From: Craterostigma plantagineum
Taxonomy: Eukaryota > Streptophyta > Magnoliopsida > Lamiales > Linderniaceae
Reading direction: 5' to 3'
NCBI GenBank assembly: GCA_027422505.1
Contig: JAPQWV010001392.1
Coordinates: 27,246-91,245, forward strand
Length of the DNA stretch: 64,000 nt
Shown here: one piece after another, positions 1 to 11,567 of the stretch
How positions within the stretch are numbered: position 1 is the stretch's first letter
Layout of the letters: each line of letters opens with the position of its first letter
Made by a program: the position numbers and the translations under genes
Notes under the pieces: model-generated
The model's input: the letters and a program-made list of their open reading frames with translations, nothing else
Told to the model about the DNA's origin: nothing
Databases searched by the model: none

Positions 1-5
1 AGTGG

Positions 6-1148
6 ATGACCCATTCCATGCCCGAGGAGCATCAGAGACAACGGCTTCAGGACGTACGCCACTTCTTACAACAAGCATCCGTGGATCTCGTGATCATTGA
101 AGACGACGAACTTCAAGAAGGTGTAGACTACCAAAATGAAATCCCAAGGCTACCGGAGTTGATCGCACAGCGAGCGGCCTCCCCTACAAGACAGATGTCA
201 GGGACCGTTCGGATCGACACGCCGTGGGAGAACATTCACATAGAGATACCTTTCCTTGAAGAAGTTAGAGAAAACATTTTGAGGTCACCGGATCGAATTA
301 AGAAGCCGGATGAGTTCGAGCTGAGAGGGATCTCTCACTGGGATCAGCAGAAGAGAAACATATATGTGGATGCTGTCCCAATTAGGACCGGATGTGAGGC
401 TATGGATCCCGAAGGATCGACTGAAGAGTCACTTCATGGAACTCTCCCCAATTTGCTAACTCATCAGTGTCTACTGTGCCAAAGGAGGACTTCCAACACC
501 TCACTACATCATCGAACGAGTGGACAGGACCCAAGAGGAACTGAGCGAGAGCGACCTGCCGTACCTCCCCGCCGATGAAGTCTACCGTCTTTATCAGCTA
601 TACGTGGAGAAGTACAAAGGTCCTCAGGGCTTCATCAAGAAAGAAGGCCTCGAAGGGCTCTACCGGTTCATGATGCGACAAGTCAAGTACTTCGCCGCTC
701 ACGACCTTCAAATGGCGCTTGAGAGCAATATGAAGAAGGTCAACATGGCCGAACCACTCCTCAAAGGACCTGAGATCGAGAGACTTCCAAGCAATCACAT
801 ACACATCAGCTCTGTCACCGGCATCACCTACAACAATCCAATTGCCAAGAAGACAAGGATAATGCTGAAGACAGAAATTCACAAGTTTTGCGACGGAACC
901 CTCAAGATCGTCAGGCAAAATATCGAACAGAGGTTGGAAGAGATAAATAGAGACACGATGCTGAGGATCCACCGTTTGTGAGAGAACAGCCGCTCCTGAT
1001 GGAATTGCTGGATGACATCGAGGAGCACCTGAAGCTCAGGGAGACCGTTAGGGACTACGAACATGCGCTGGGCTTGCGCAGATCATACTATGCCCGACAA
1101 GGACGAACAGCACGGAGACGCAATCAATCACAAAGGGGGAGAATGTAG
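6..1148 (+). pseudogene. 3'-terminal ORF of an LTR retroelement (uncharacterised)
   Basis: Three reading-frame segments make one broken protein: about residues 1-150 (from 6), a second frame from about 480 to 965 (containing LPYLPADEVYRLYQLY and HKFCDGTLKIV), and a third from about 965 to the stop at 1146-1148. Frame changes lie near 440-480 and near 960-970. The final codons are encoded by the polypurine tract and the stop TAG lies in the first bases of the LTR, as expected for the last ORF of an LTR element. The order of motifs (a block near KFCDGTL, then a basic tail) recalls uncharacterised retroelement-associated proteins I remember from Asteraceae annotations; that match is from memory. 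No catalytic motif is visible and the function is unknown. The 5' part lies outside the window. Confidence 0.55.
1131..1143 (+). other. Polypurine tract of the first retroelement
   Basis: CAAAGGGGGAGAA directly precedes an LTR that begins TGTAGAATATC. This is the normal position of the plus-strand primer of an LTR retrotransposon and sets the orientation of the element as plus. Confidence 0.7.
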
Positions 1149-1427
1149 AATATCATTTGTAATTGTGCTTGATTTCATTAGTTATCCTTGTAATTAGGGG
1201 CTTTACTTGTATTAGTCTTTAGATTAAGGACTAGTTCGATATTTATACCAAGATTGTTGGTATAAATACTTGTAAATGAATTGAGCTGAATCGAGAAAGT
1301 TTAGAGAATTGATCCGAAGGGCTTGCAAATCGATTTCTAGAGAGAGAAACAACAGTAACTTTCTCACTCTAATTGAATTCTCTCTTTTGTTCTTATTTTG
1401 AGTTTTTCGATCGAATTCAATTGATCA
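1144..1427 (+). repeat. Short LTR (3' LTR of the first retroelement)
   Basis: The segment starts TGTAGAATATC right after a polypurine tract and ends around GATCA. It contains a TATA-like block (GGTATAAATACTTG near 1259) and a pyrimidine-rich leader, typical of copia-sized LTRs of about 0.3 kb. The right border is uncertain because no second copy is present and no target duplication can be read. Confidence 0.5.
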
Positions 1428-1453
1428 TCTAAATGATCGAATTGCTATGGTTT

Positions 1454-2528
1454 CTAGCCTAGGATCGTAGAGTTGTTAATCTGAGGACCTAACAGGCCTT
1501 CAGAGACAGGTGCTTTCCCGGTATCTCTTCGGGATGTCTCGATTGCTTGAAGTACTCTCTCCGTGTTTTTGTCTTCCATAGACTGTACGGCGGTAGAGAG
1601 AGCGGCCTGAAACTGCTCGTTCGTCACAAAGGGTGCGGACGCCTCCTTTGATGGAGCAGGACGACTGATGTCGCCTGTTATCAACCCTTAAGTAGACACC
1701 GAGCGTCAGGTTGGCTCACAGTCACTTGAGGTTGTGACTGTATGAGACTTCCACACAATCCTCGAGTCAAATCCAGAGGATTCGTCTCTATGGGTGTTAA
1801 GGCAGGCTCTGGTTGCGCCTGCGAACCAGACACCACGTTAGTTGGTTGCGGCTCAAGATTGAGCGAAGAAGTGCCAGCAACACTTGTCGATGTGGTCAAC
1901 GTAGTATCTGGTGCGGCAGTGACGGCCGAGAAGAGGGACTCCAGCTGAATGCTTAGTCTTCTGGGAGTCCTCCTTATCAGGCTTATTTCCTCGTCAGACT
2001 CCGTGTCAGACGGGGTGGCCGTGTCAGGAGTGTGGTCACGATTGACGTCCTCCAGTGCCTGATTCGTCACCGGTGGAAGAGAGCTTTGCCCCGTTTCAGT
2101 TTCGGGCTGTGCTTCTTCTTGAAGAACCTCCTCAAAAGTTTCTTCGAGCACGCCAACATGTACGGGCACTTCCACTTGTAATTCATGTGCAGGAGGCTCG
2201 AGCGCCATCTCGGTAGCCACGACTTCTATCAAAGTATCTTCTACGTCGGCATTGGCTCTTCGACCAAAGGAGACTCCTGTTGAAGCTCCTGAGCGACAAC
2301 ATCGATCATCGTGTCGTCAGGGCTTGGCTGGTGTTCCGGTTGGGAAGGGCTCACATGGTGATCTGCCGGGGGCCCTCTGATCATTTCCTCCGTTAAATTG
2401 TGTTCCCGGCAGAACCTTTGATACTCAGCTCCTGCGGGATCGGCGAGCCTAAGTAGGTTGAGTGGAATCGGCATCGACGGTTGGTCCAGGTCCGTGAGCC
2501 GTGGATTGTGGAAAAACTTTAGCCTTGG
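1454..2528 (-). pseudogene. Retroelement-type gene, C-terminal half
   Basis: This is the downstream part of a gene split by the Athila-like insertion. From 2528 the frame runs on from the fragment at 14156-14880 (reading NPRLTDLDQPSMPIPLNLL) to a stop at 2241. It then continues, after frame changes, as an acidic Ser/Pro/Glu-rich segment (2232-1681) and a last piece (1684-1454) with VTNEQFQAALS. Low complexity, frameshifts and the lack of a catalytic motif allow no functional assignment. Removing the inserted element and one CTTGG copy restores the frame across the junction, so the two halves were one gene. It resembles the accessory or gag-like ORFs of plant LTR elements rather than a host gene (inference). 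Confidence 0.55.
2524..2528. repeat. Target-site duplication (left) of Athila-like element
   Basis: CTTGG here matches CTTGG at 14156-14160 exactly. A 5-bp duplication is standard for LTR-retrotransposon integration and fixes both outer borders of the element. Confidence 0.92.
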
Positions 2529-4605
2529 TGGTCGCGTCGAAAACGGCCAAAAATAATATTAATCACCTTATTCACTCACTAAATACTAGTATAGCGAAAG
2601 TAGGGATCGTCTCCACAGGGAAAATGGTTGATTTATTTCTAATTTCAAACTCGATCAATAATTATAATAATAATATTAATAATAATAATGATATTAAGGG
2701 GGGTTTTGATGATAATGTTTTTAACGCAATAACGAGAAATAAAAATATCGAGACTAACGATAATAAAATAATAGTCGAAGGAATTATTGTCCACCTAGAT
2801 TTATTTAACTGATCATCGATTTAATAAAATATTATGTCAGCGCAAGCATAATCGGTTATAGTTATCGACGAACGCCTAATAACAAATCCTTTCTTACTTT
2901 CTTGGTAATTAAGAGACGCTCTATAATTACTTCCCTAATCGAAAAATAATCTCCGGGACGCCCTGCAAGATTTAAAGTTCCGACAGCGTTAAATACGAAA
3001 AAGACCCGATTATTGACTAATAAACTCGGACGCCGGTTTATTAAAATCAAATCGTTTAACCTTACAATATAACTTACACTTACCGTAGGTAGAGAAGTTG
3101 AATATTATTTGCTACTTATTAAAACGAACAAACAATTACGGATTTGTTGTTTTAATTAGCTATTGATTTACCTAGGTCTCGTAAATATTGGCCACTACTT
3201 ACTTAACCCACGCAATCGATCTTTAATTAATTCAAAGGTAAACGAATACTCACGCTTACAAAAGGAGGCTCGTTAATCTCACAGTTTTAACAAACCTAAG
3301 CTTCGAATAATCCTTCAACTATAGATATTAGCCTCTAAATATATTAATAAAAATGCATATAGAATTTATCGACATATTGGAAGATAAAACTAATTACGAT
3401 TACTCCAATATGGATTTCTACGATTTACTTATTTTACTCGATTAAGCAACAACATCAAACTATTAATGGCTTTGAGGAGAAAAATATATATAAAAAACCT
3501 TGCATAAAAACGTATAACTTCCAATAAAAACTCAAACACCTACGAAAGAAATCAATTATGAAACGCAATAATAGCTTTCTCTAATACCATCTTGCTGTAA
3601 CTTAGTGACATATTATATTATAATAATAGCAATCAAAGCAATCTAAGCATACTTAACACAATAAAACGAAAGAGCAAGGATTCGACCAATTAAACTATTA
3701 ACTAATCAAATACTAAATGTAATTCTCAAACCCATCTCATTGAAACCGAATAGAACAACCATTAATAATGTCTTAAGATGTAAAATAACACTTAAAGTTT
3801 AAAACGGAAAGATAAAGCAAATGAATAATGGAATATTTTTAAGGATTATTTCTCACTCTCTTCTACTCACAGTCGCTCCTTGAATTTGATTTGAGAGCTA
3901 ACAGCTTCCATGGAGATAAGCTGCCAATTTAATGAATTCGACCCTCTCTGCTATCTCAAAATCTGCTCTTATCATTAAATCTTGACTCACTCTCGCTCCA
4001 TCTCTGTTTCGCTCTCTGAATCCATTTCACAGCAGTTCTGTATTTATAGACGTCGTGGTTCCTTCATTTCTCTCTTCCCCACTCGACATGGAACAGAAAT
4101 CACGCTCTTTGGACATCAAGCTCACAAATCACGCAACCCTCTTTCTCCTTTTGTCTGCTTGGACCTTGCGTGACTGTATAAAGTTAGCCCATCTTTCTCT
4201 CCTCTGTTATTTCTTGTCTTTGGTCTGTCGACAATCAGCTTCCTTTGTAGAATTTAAGCAGACCAAAATATATCAAAACAAAGACATTGATTTGTTGTCA
4301 TTTGACTATGAGTGGCGTGTTTGAGTGGTTGGTGTTTTTCAGCGGTGATGTCCTCTTTCCCTGATTTATAATCTTCAAGTTGGGTATTTGATTGAGCAGA
4401 TTGAATTTATATGGACCATGGGCCTAAATGTTTGGCCGATTGGACTGAATGACCCATCTTTACGGTTCTATTTTGCCTATTTTGCTTCGATACCTGTAAG
4501 GCCTGTAATTAAAACGTAATCGTAGAATACCGTTATGGATTGTAGAAATATCGACCAAAACGCACTTTTTACGGGGCATGAAATATTGTAAATTATTATA
4601 TATCA
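2529..4605 (-). repeat. 3' LTR of the Athila-like element
   Basis: Runs from TGGTCGCGTCG to TTATATATCA on the plus strand, 2077 bp. It is almost identical to 11568-14155 apart from a 510-bp gap where the other copy carries a MITE. Open frames inside it (for example near 2501-2812 and 3982-4324) recur at the same place in the other LTR and show no family signature, so they are not called as genes. Confidence 0.92.
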
Positions 4606-4620
4606 AATTCCCCCACACTT
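4606..4620 (-). other. Polypurine tract of the Athila-like element
   Basis: Directly inside the 3' LTR the minus strand reads GTGTGGGGGAATTT, a purine-rich tract in the plus-strand primer position. A similar motif, GTGTGGGGGAGATT, recurs near 5833-5846. Confidence 0.75.
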
Positions 4621-5135
4621 AGATAATGCTTGTCCTCAAGCATTTACTAAAGATTAAAGATGCGAATATTCAGATCAAGAGTTTACCGCTATGCATTACT
4701 TTGCCCTAGAGATATCAATTATTCACAACAATTAGCACAAGACGATCATATCGAATTTCGACGATCTCATTAAAGCCTAAATGCACAAAAGCCAACAACT
4801 CTCACAAGGATTCTCTCAATGCGCTCAAAGTGTTTATTGGAATATGTGTATACGCTCAAGTCAACAATAGGAAACGATATTACCATAAGCTTGCTAACAT
4901 ATCACATTGCGTTCACATAGCGACTTAAGTGTACAAATCAAGGTCTTTATTTGGGTTGTAATGGGGCTTAGAGATTAGGTAGGAATGTTGGGAAAGTAGG
5001 CTAAAATTATCAAACCAATTGAATAATAATCGCTAAGTTCCATGACCATCACACGACTACTTCTTAATACAGATAAAACAAACTAGCGCCACATATATTA
5101 TTTTTTATGATTTTTTTATCTCTTTTTTTTTCGAC

Positions 5136-5167
<32 letters not shown>

Positions 5168-6216
5168 TTTTTCTTTTTTTTTTCGACCCTTTTTTTTTTG
5201 GGGGGTAAACCTTTCTGATTTTTTTTTTCTATCTTTCTTGTTTTTTTTTAAGCTATAACTATAGGAATACTAATAACAAGTATCTAGACGCTTATCAAGC
5301 TAATCAATCTCTAGGTCGTGGAACCTTCGCAATTACTAATTCATCTAATCCGATAATGGGTTGAAAAGAAAGCCAAAAGGATAGATATGGGTAAATATAG
5401 TGGCTTAATTCAACAAGAAAAATAAGGTTCAGGCTCAAGTTGGCTCACTAAGCGGATAATATTAAGGTAGTGTCAATGTGAGGCCAATGGCTTAATCCTA
5501 AGTGCCTTAATCACTTTTGTACACAAAAAGCCGCCAATGATATCAACATGTATAAAAAAACAAGTTCTAGAATATTCGAAACATATGTGACGCTCTCGTA
5601 AAAAAAAACTGAGTATAAAGATAAATACTCTTTTTTTTTTAAAGGCTCAAATCTCACATATATAAGTAGGCTTTGTGTCGACTCTTGCACATTCGGTCTT
5701 TAAATCAATTGAAGAAAAATGAAAATAATCATCCTAATACCAAATCGCTATTCCTAATTGTTTCTCTCATGTTCTAGTAAATGCATATCGGTTTGCTCTA
5801 GACAAGAATTATTCTCATCAACTATCAGAAAATCTCCCCCACACCTAAACTCTGCATTGTCCTCAATGTAGAATTCTAATGAAAATAGTAAGCTAAAATC
5901 TAAAGATTTCCACCCTAATTTTCATTTTAATAATTAAGAGTCTATGTGAAGGAAGTAATAAAAGTGATAATGAAAATAAAACTTCCCTGACAGTGATGGA
6001 GTCGTAGAGAAACTTTGAGCGAGATGATATTTGTTATCCGAGCTTGGTGAGATCTTGTAGCATATGTAGCATATAGCAAGCCTGCTTAATCATCACATAA
6101 AACATAGATAAAAAAAATATTGCAATAACAAAATAAAATAGGATAGTATTGGGTTGCCTCCCAATGAGCGCTTTTCTTTAACGTCTTTGGCTAGACGTTG
6201 CCGTCGTACTTCAAAT
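4606..6216. other. Non-coding 3' internal region of the Athila-like element
   Basis: About 1.6 kb between the integrase end and the 3' LTR. It holds no ORF with family signature, a (TA)n microsatellite at 5136-5162, several T-rich tracts (5100-5250), and two copies of a CCCCCACACxTA..TTGTCCTCAA-type motif (about 4611-4640 and 5834-5866). Athila elements may carry an env-like ORF in this interval; none is visible here. Confidence 0.7.
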
Positions 6217-7119
6217 TCATTCATAAATGGGTCGGCTGAGCTTGATCTCTTCAATGCAAGCCAAAAAATTATTCTCAAAATAAGGTTTAAGCCTATGACC
6301 GTTAACCTTGAAACATTTATCAGAAGACATACTCTCAATTTCGATAACGCCATTTGGAAAAATATTTTTAACAACGTACGGTCCCATCCAGCGAGATTTG
6401 AGTTTACCTGGCATGAATTTTAACCTCGAATTGTAAAGGAGAACTTTTTGTCCTACCATGAAATCTTTTTTATGGAGTAGTTTGTCGTGGAAATGCTTCG
6501 TGCGTTCCTTGTACATTCTCGCATTCTCGTAGGCTTCTAGGCGAATTTCTTCAAGTTCCTGTAGCTGAAATTTCCGTTCCTCACCAGCTTTTGTGGCCTC
6601 CATGTTACACTGTTTCACTGCCCAAAATGCACGATGTTCAATTTCAACAGGTAAATGACACATCTTACCGAAAACCAGGCGATATGGCGACATCCCGATT
6701 GGTGTTTTAAAAGCAGTGCGATACGCCCAAAGTGCATCGTCTAATCGCAAACTCCAATCCTTACGTACGGTTTTCTCCAAAATATTTTTGACCTCCCTAT
6801 TCGAAACTTCAGCTTGTCCGTTTGATTGTGGGTGATAAGTAGTAGCCAGTCGATGATGTACACCGTATTTGCGCATGAGTGCTTCCACCGTACGATTGCA
6901 AAAGTGCGTGCCTTGGTCGCTTATAATTGCGCGAGGAACGCCGAACCTACTAAAGATATTTGTCTTAAGAAAGCCTACAACAACTTTAGAATCATTAGTT
7001 CGGGTCGCCTTTGCTTCCACCCACTTCGAGACATAATCAACGGCAAGTAATATATAAAAAAACCAAACGAGCTTGGAAAAGGTCCATAAAATCCATTCCC
7101 CATACATCAAAAATTTCAC
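6217..7119 (-). pseudogene. Integrase core and C-terminus (Athila-like pol)
   Basis: This frame carries most of the Ty3/gypsy integrase catalytic core. [12 protein letters not shown] follows the first catalytic Asp, [10 protein letters not shown] holds the second Asp and [17 protein letters not shown] the Glu. The C-terminal domain [16 protein letters not shown] ends near LKPYF. The zinc-binding N-terminus ([15 protein letters not shown] and [11 protein letters not shown]) and the first Asp (DVWGMDFMD) lie in the adjoining frame ending at 7037, so a frame change near 7080-7100 splits the enzyme. Integrase joins the element cDNA to host DNA. Confidence 0.85.
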
Positions 7120-9397
7120 AAATTAAAATAGGGTTTTGTGGCATTTCATCTCTAAAAGAGATTGTACCTGTTCTTTGACATTTAGGACAACTCTTACAAA
7201 ATAAGTAAGCATCTTTAAAAATAGTTTCCCAATAAAATCCACAGTCTAAAATTTTTCTAGCTGTTCGTTTAGGTCCAAAGTGTCCTCCACATGCATATGT
7301 ATGACAATGAGCGAGTATATCATTAATTTCATCATTTGCAACACACCTACGTATGATTTGATCTGAACCAATTTTCCACAAGTATGGCTCATCCCACATA
7401 TAATATTTAGCGTCGCTTTTAATTTTATTTTTCCTCGACGAGCTCAAATGTGAAGGCAGTAAACCACTTACCAAATAATTCACTATATCGGCAAACCAAG
7501 GTTCGTGATATTCCTTACCTTGAAGGCGAAATAGTTGCTCATCTGGAAACGTTTCAGAAATCGGTAGTGACTCTTCGTCACGAATCAAACGGCTCAAGTG
7601 GTCCGCCACAGAGTTGTCCACGCCTTTGCGATCCTTGATCTCCCAATCAAACTCTTGAAGCAACAAAATCCATCGTATTAAGCGCGGCTTTGACTCTTTT
7701 TTTGACAACAAATATTTAAGAGCTGCGTGGTCAGAATAAACAATAACTTTAGATCCCAATAAATAAGACCTAAATTTATCAAATGCAAAAACAATAGATA
7801 AAAGCTCTTTTTCAGTTGTGGTGTAGTTGCATTGTGCCGAGTCAAGCGTCTTTGAAGCATAGTATATGACGTGACTTTTCTTCCCATCCTTCTGTCCAAG
7901 TACAGCCCCGACGGCGTATTTGCTTGCATCGCACATAAGCTCGAACGGTAGCTCCCAGTTTGGAGGTTGAATTATAGGTGCAGTAGTGAGTAATAGCTTT
8001 AACTTATTGAATGCCTCCTTGCACTCGTCCCCAAAATTGAATGGTACGTCATTCTGAAGTAGTCTTGACATCGGTTGAGCGATTTTTGAGAAATCCTTAA
8101 TAAATCTCCTGTAAAAACCTGCATGACCAAGAAAGCTTCGAATTTCTCGAACATTAGTGGGGTAGGGCAAATTAGAGATCAAATCAACTTTTGCCTTGTT
8201 TACTTCAATTCCTCTTGACGAAACTACATGGCCTAGAACTATTCCTTCTTTAACCATAAAATGACATTTTTCGTAGTTAAGTACAAGATTTTTATCGATG
8301 CAACGTTTGAGAACTTCTACTAGATTATCAAGGCAATGATCAAATGAATCTCCATAAACAGTAAAATCATCCATAAATATTTCAATGCACGTTTCGATCA
8401 AATCAGAAAATATACTCATCATGCATCTCTGAAATGTACCAGGAGCATTACATAAACCAAAAGGCATGCGACGATATGCAAACGTACCAAAGGGACATGT
8501 AAAAGTGGTTTTCTCTTGGTCCTCGGGTGCCAAAACAATTTGATAATATCCAGAAAAACCATCGAGGAAGCAAAAGAAAGACTTACCTGCTAGTCTCTCT
8601 AACATTTGATCAATGAAGGGTAGCGGAAAATGATCCTTTCGGGTAGCCGCATTTAACTTACGAAAATCAATGCACATTCGCCAACCCGTCTGTAATCTCA
8701 TTGGTACCAATTCATTCTTATCATTTTTTACAAGTGAGAAACCGGATTTCTTAGGAACAACATGAACTGGACTTACCCATTGGCTGTCTGATATTGGAAA
8801 TATAATTCCCATATCTAATAATTTAAGAATTTCTTTCATAACTACCTCTTTCATTGCTGGGTTGAGTTTGCGTTGTGCTTCCCGAATCGGCTTAGAATTT
8901 GGCTCAAGTAGTATCCTGTGCATGCAAATAGAGGGACTGATTCCTTTGATATCGGCCAAACTATCGCACTTTTGTACTCCTTTAAAACACGCAATAATTT
9001 TTCTTCCTGGATGGCAGTTAAGTCATTGGCAATAATGACCGGCAACGTTTCTTCATCTCCTAAATAACAGTACTTGAGGTGTTTTGGTAGATCCTTTAAC
9101 TCCAACTTAGGTGCCTGTTCGATAGAAGGGACAATTTTTTTCATTAGAAATAGGTAACGACAAAGTATACTTACCTGATTGATCGTGAAATTCCGGAAGT
9201 GCGTGTAATGTCATGAGCATGTTTCTAATATCTTCGTCCACTTCAAAATGCAAATCTTTTTCTGTTTTGCTATTCTTGATCACAAAGTCGAGTGTGTCGT
9301 TAGTGAAATTACGCTCAAAATCATCTCGAACAAATGCATCAATCATACTAACAGATTCAGGTTCATTAGGATATTTCATAGCATCAAAGACATTCAT
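7037..9397 (-). pseudogene. Reverse transcriptase / RNase H and integrase N-terminus (Athila-like pol)
   Basis: The main 640-codon frame (8959-7037) contains the RT palm ([18 protein letters not shown], then [12 protein letters not shown] with the active-site DD), RNase H ([47 protein letters not shown]) and the HHCC zinc domain of integrase. The upstream linker (LPKHLKYCYLGDEETLPVII) is in other frames at 9144-8851 and 9397-9107, so at least two frame changes precede the RT. The domain order RT-RH-INT is typical of Ty3/gypsy. The polyprotein would replicate the element in cytoplasmic particles; this copy probably cannot. Confidence 0.88.
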
Positions 9398-9993
9398 AGT
9401 AAGTTTTCACCATCAAACTCAAAAGTAAGAGTTCCTGAATCAACGTCTATCTTAGTCTTAGCAGTTTTCATGAATGACCGACCTAATAAAATAACAGCGG
9501 ATTCAGGCGCATGTTCATCTCCCATGTCGACAATATAGAAATCAGCGGGAAAAATAAATTCACCACATTTTACAAGAACATCTTCAACTAATCCTTCAGG
9601 ATAAATAATTGACATATTTGCTAATTGAATACAAATATCAGTGCACTTAAGAGGTCCCATACTCATCTCGTTAAATAAAGATAATGGCATAACATTGATT
9701 GATGCTCCTAAATCTAACATGGCATTATTTATTATTCGTGTTCGTATAGTAACTGAGATAGCAAACATACCTGGGTCCTTGCATTTTTGAGGTAATTTTC
9801 TTTGAAGAGCAGCGGAAACATTATCACTTACAAGAATTTTTCCTTCGGCCTTATGTTTTCTTTTGTTCGAACACATTTCTTTCAAAAATTTCGCATAGCG
9901 TGGAATCTGCTTGATAGCATCTAAGAGTGGGATGTTGATTTCGACTTTGCTGAAAGTTTCCATTATGTTCTTTTCCTCTTCTTCTTGTTTCAC
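9394..9993 (-). CDS. Aspartic protease region (Athila-like gag-pol)
   Basis: A 199-codon frame begins with the Athila-type block EINIPLLDAIKQIPRYAKFLKE and contains a pepsin-like active-site motif, MLDLGASINVMPLSLF, followed by FYIVDMGDEH and VILLGRSFMKTAKTKIDVDSG. The motif reads D-L-G-A where D-S/T-G is usual; substitutions of this kind are frequent in plant gypsy proteases. The protease would mature Gag and Pol. A short linker (10165-9994) joins it to gag in another frame. Confidence 0.82.
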   Translation of the reverse strand: MKQEEEEKNIMETFSKVEINIPLLDAIKQIPRYAKFLKEMCSNKRKHKAEGKILVSDNVSAALQRKLPQKCKDPGMFAISVTIRTRIINNAMLDLGASINVMPLSLFNEMSMGPLKCTDICIQLANMSIIYPEGLVEDVLVKCGEFIFPADFYIVDMGDEHAPESAVILLGRSFMKTAKTKIDVDSGTLTFEFDGENLL

Positions 9994-10165
9994 CCTAGCA
10001 AACCTTCCAGGAAAAGGGGGAGGAATAACAAGATAGATTTTAAACCAGAATCATTAATTACCTTCTTTCCATTGTCTTTAGTTTCATCTCCACTTGGTAG
10101 TTTTGTTGGGGCTTTGTCATCATTAGGCGGACCGATCTCTTTCCCGTTTTGAAGAGTCATAACAC

Positions 10166-11478
10166 TCACTCTCTTGGATTAATTTCGACTTGGGCTGGTA
10201 GTTTTCCCTTCTCATTCTGCATTTGACTCATTTGTGCTGCGAGTTGAGACACTTGCCTTTCTAGGTTTTGTACGCTAGCGCGTGTTTCATGTATGCTTGA
10301 TCGTGTCTCCTGTTGAAAAGTTGCAGTGCTATTGGCTAAATTCATAACGATATCCTCTAACGACATACCTGGTTTTGAAGGTGCAGCTTGTTGATGAGGA
10401 ATTGGCGGTCGCGGTGCTTGTTGCATGAAACCTGGTGGCCGATTCCCGTAGCTCAGATTTGGATGGTCTCTCCATCCGGGATTGTAATGACTTGAGAATG
10501 GATCATAACGTTTTTGAGATGGCCCTGCAAATCCTCCAACTGCATTTGCTTGCTCACTAGTGTCAAATTGATGTGAGGGACAATTCTCCGTTGAATGTCC
10601 GGTGAGCGTACAAATACCACAAGTCTTCACATGATGAGTTTTTCCTGAAACAAGTTTCTCCACAAGCGAAGTTAGAGAATCTAATTTTTGTTCAAAAGAT
10701 GTACTTACCCCGCTAGCCCGTTGTTGACCAATGTCTGACGTGTTCCGAATTGTTGCGCATTTGTAGCGTCGATCATGTTTCGTTCCATTGGTAATAGCCC
10801 TTCGTAGAAATATTGGATAAGTGCTAATTCTGAAATTTGGTGGTATGGGCAGCTTGCACATAATCGCTTGAATCTCTCCCAGTATTCGTGTAAAGTTTCT
10901 CCGGTAAACTGTCGAATCCCATATATTTCTTTTCGAATGTTTGCGGCACGAGACGCGGGAAAGAATTTTTCGAGGAATTGCTTCTTTAGCTCAGCCCATG
11001 TATTTATAGAGCCAGAGGGCAAATAGTACAACCAATCTTTCGCAAGATCGGCCAGTGAGAAAGGAAAAGCACGAAGACTGATTTGGTCTTCGCTTACGCC
11101 ACTAGGCTTCATGGTTGAGCAAACCATGTGGAACTCCTTCAAGTGTTTGTGTGGATCCTCACCTGCGTTACCATGAAAAATAGGAAGTAAATGAATTAAA
11201 CCAGATTTTAATTCAAAAGGTGTTTGAGGAATTGGAAATTCAATGCAAAGTGGCTGCTGGTGAACATCTGGAGTAGCCATATCCCTCAAGGTCAGGCGGA
11301 CTGGTTGTTGTTGCTGTTCATTTTCCATATCGCTTGATGAAAATTCCTCGTCTGACGTGGCGTCGGATTTTGAGATTTTCAATTTGTCCTTTTCTCTCTT
11401 TGCCTTCTGATTTGCCCGTGCAGTCTTCTCTATCTCTGGATCAAAGATTAGAATACCAGTACGAGAAGAACGGGGCAT
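10166..11478 (-). pseudogene. Gag (Athila-like), frameshifted
   Basis: The gag starts with MPRSSRTGILIFDPEIEKTA at 11478, 67 bases after the primer-binding site. The retrotransposon-gag domain (DLAKDWLYYLPSGSINTWAELKKQFLEKFF, written here in part: DWLYYLPSGSINTWAELK) is in the first frame, ending at 10705. A second frame (10861-10166) carries a CCHC zinc knuckle, CGICTLTGHSTENC, and a Pro/Gln-rich tail with coiled-coil potential (QNLERQVSQLAAQMSQM). A frame change lies in the 10705-10861 overlap. Gag forms the particle that packages element RNA. Confidence 0.85.
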
Positions 11479-11544
11479 AAGCTTGAAAAATAATAATAAT
11501 GATAATCGAATTAAAAGTAGAAATAAACCAATTAGACACTATCT

Positions 11545-11562
11545 TCCCCGGCAACGGCGCCA
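11545..11562 (-). other. Primer-binding site, tRNA-Asp type
   Basis: The minus strand reads TGGCGCCGTTGCCGGGGA, complementary to the 3' end of plant tRNA-Asp (CCCGGCAACGGCGCCA). It lies five bases inside the 5' LTR, the usual place for priming minus-strand DNA. The tRNA match is from memory. Confidence 0.85.
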
Positions 11563-11567
11563 AAATT

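Noticed and set aside
2501..4324. ORFs of 60-100 codons in the Athila-like 3' LTR, repeated at 11483-11851 and 13528-13873 in the other LTR
   Set aside because: They are duplicates because the LTRs are duplicates; low complexity (Asn-rich from AAT repeats) and no family signature.
11545..11562. tRNA-Asp-like sequence considered as a tRNA gene
   Set aside because: Only 18 bases match, in primer-site position beside the LTR; no cloverleaf.
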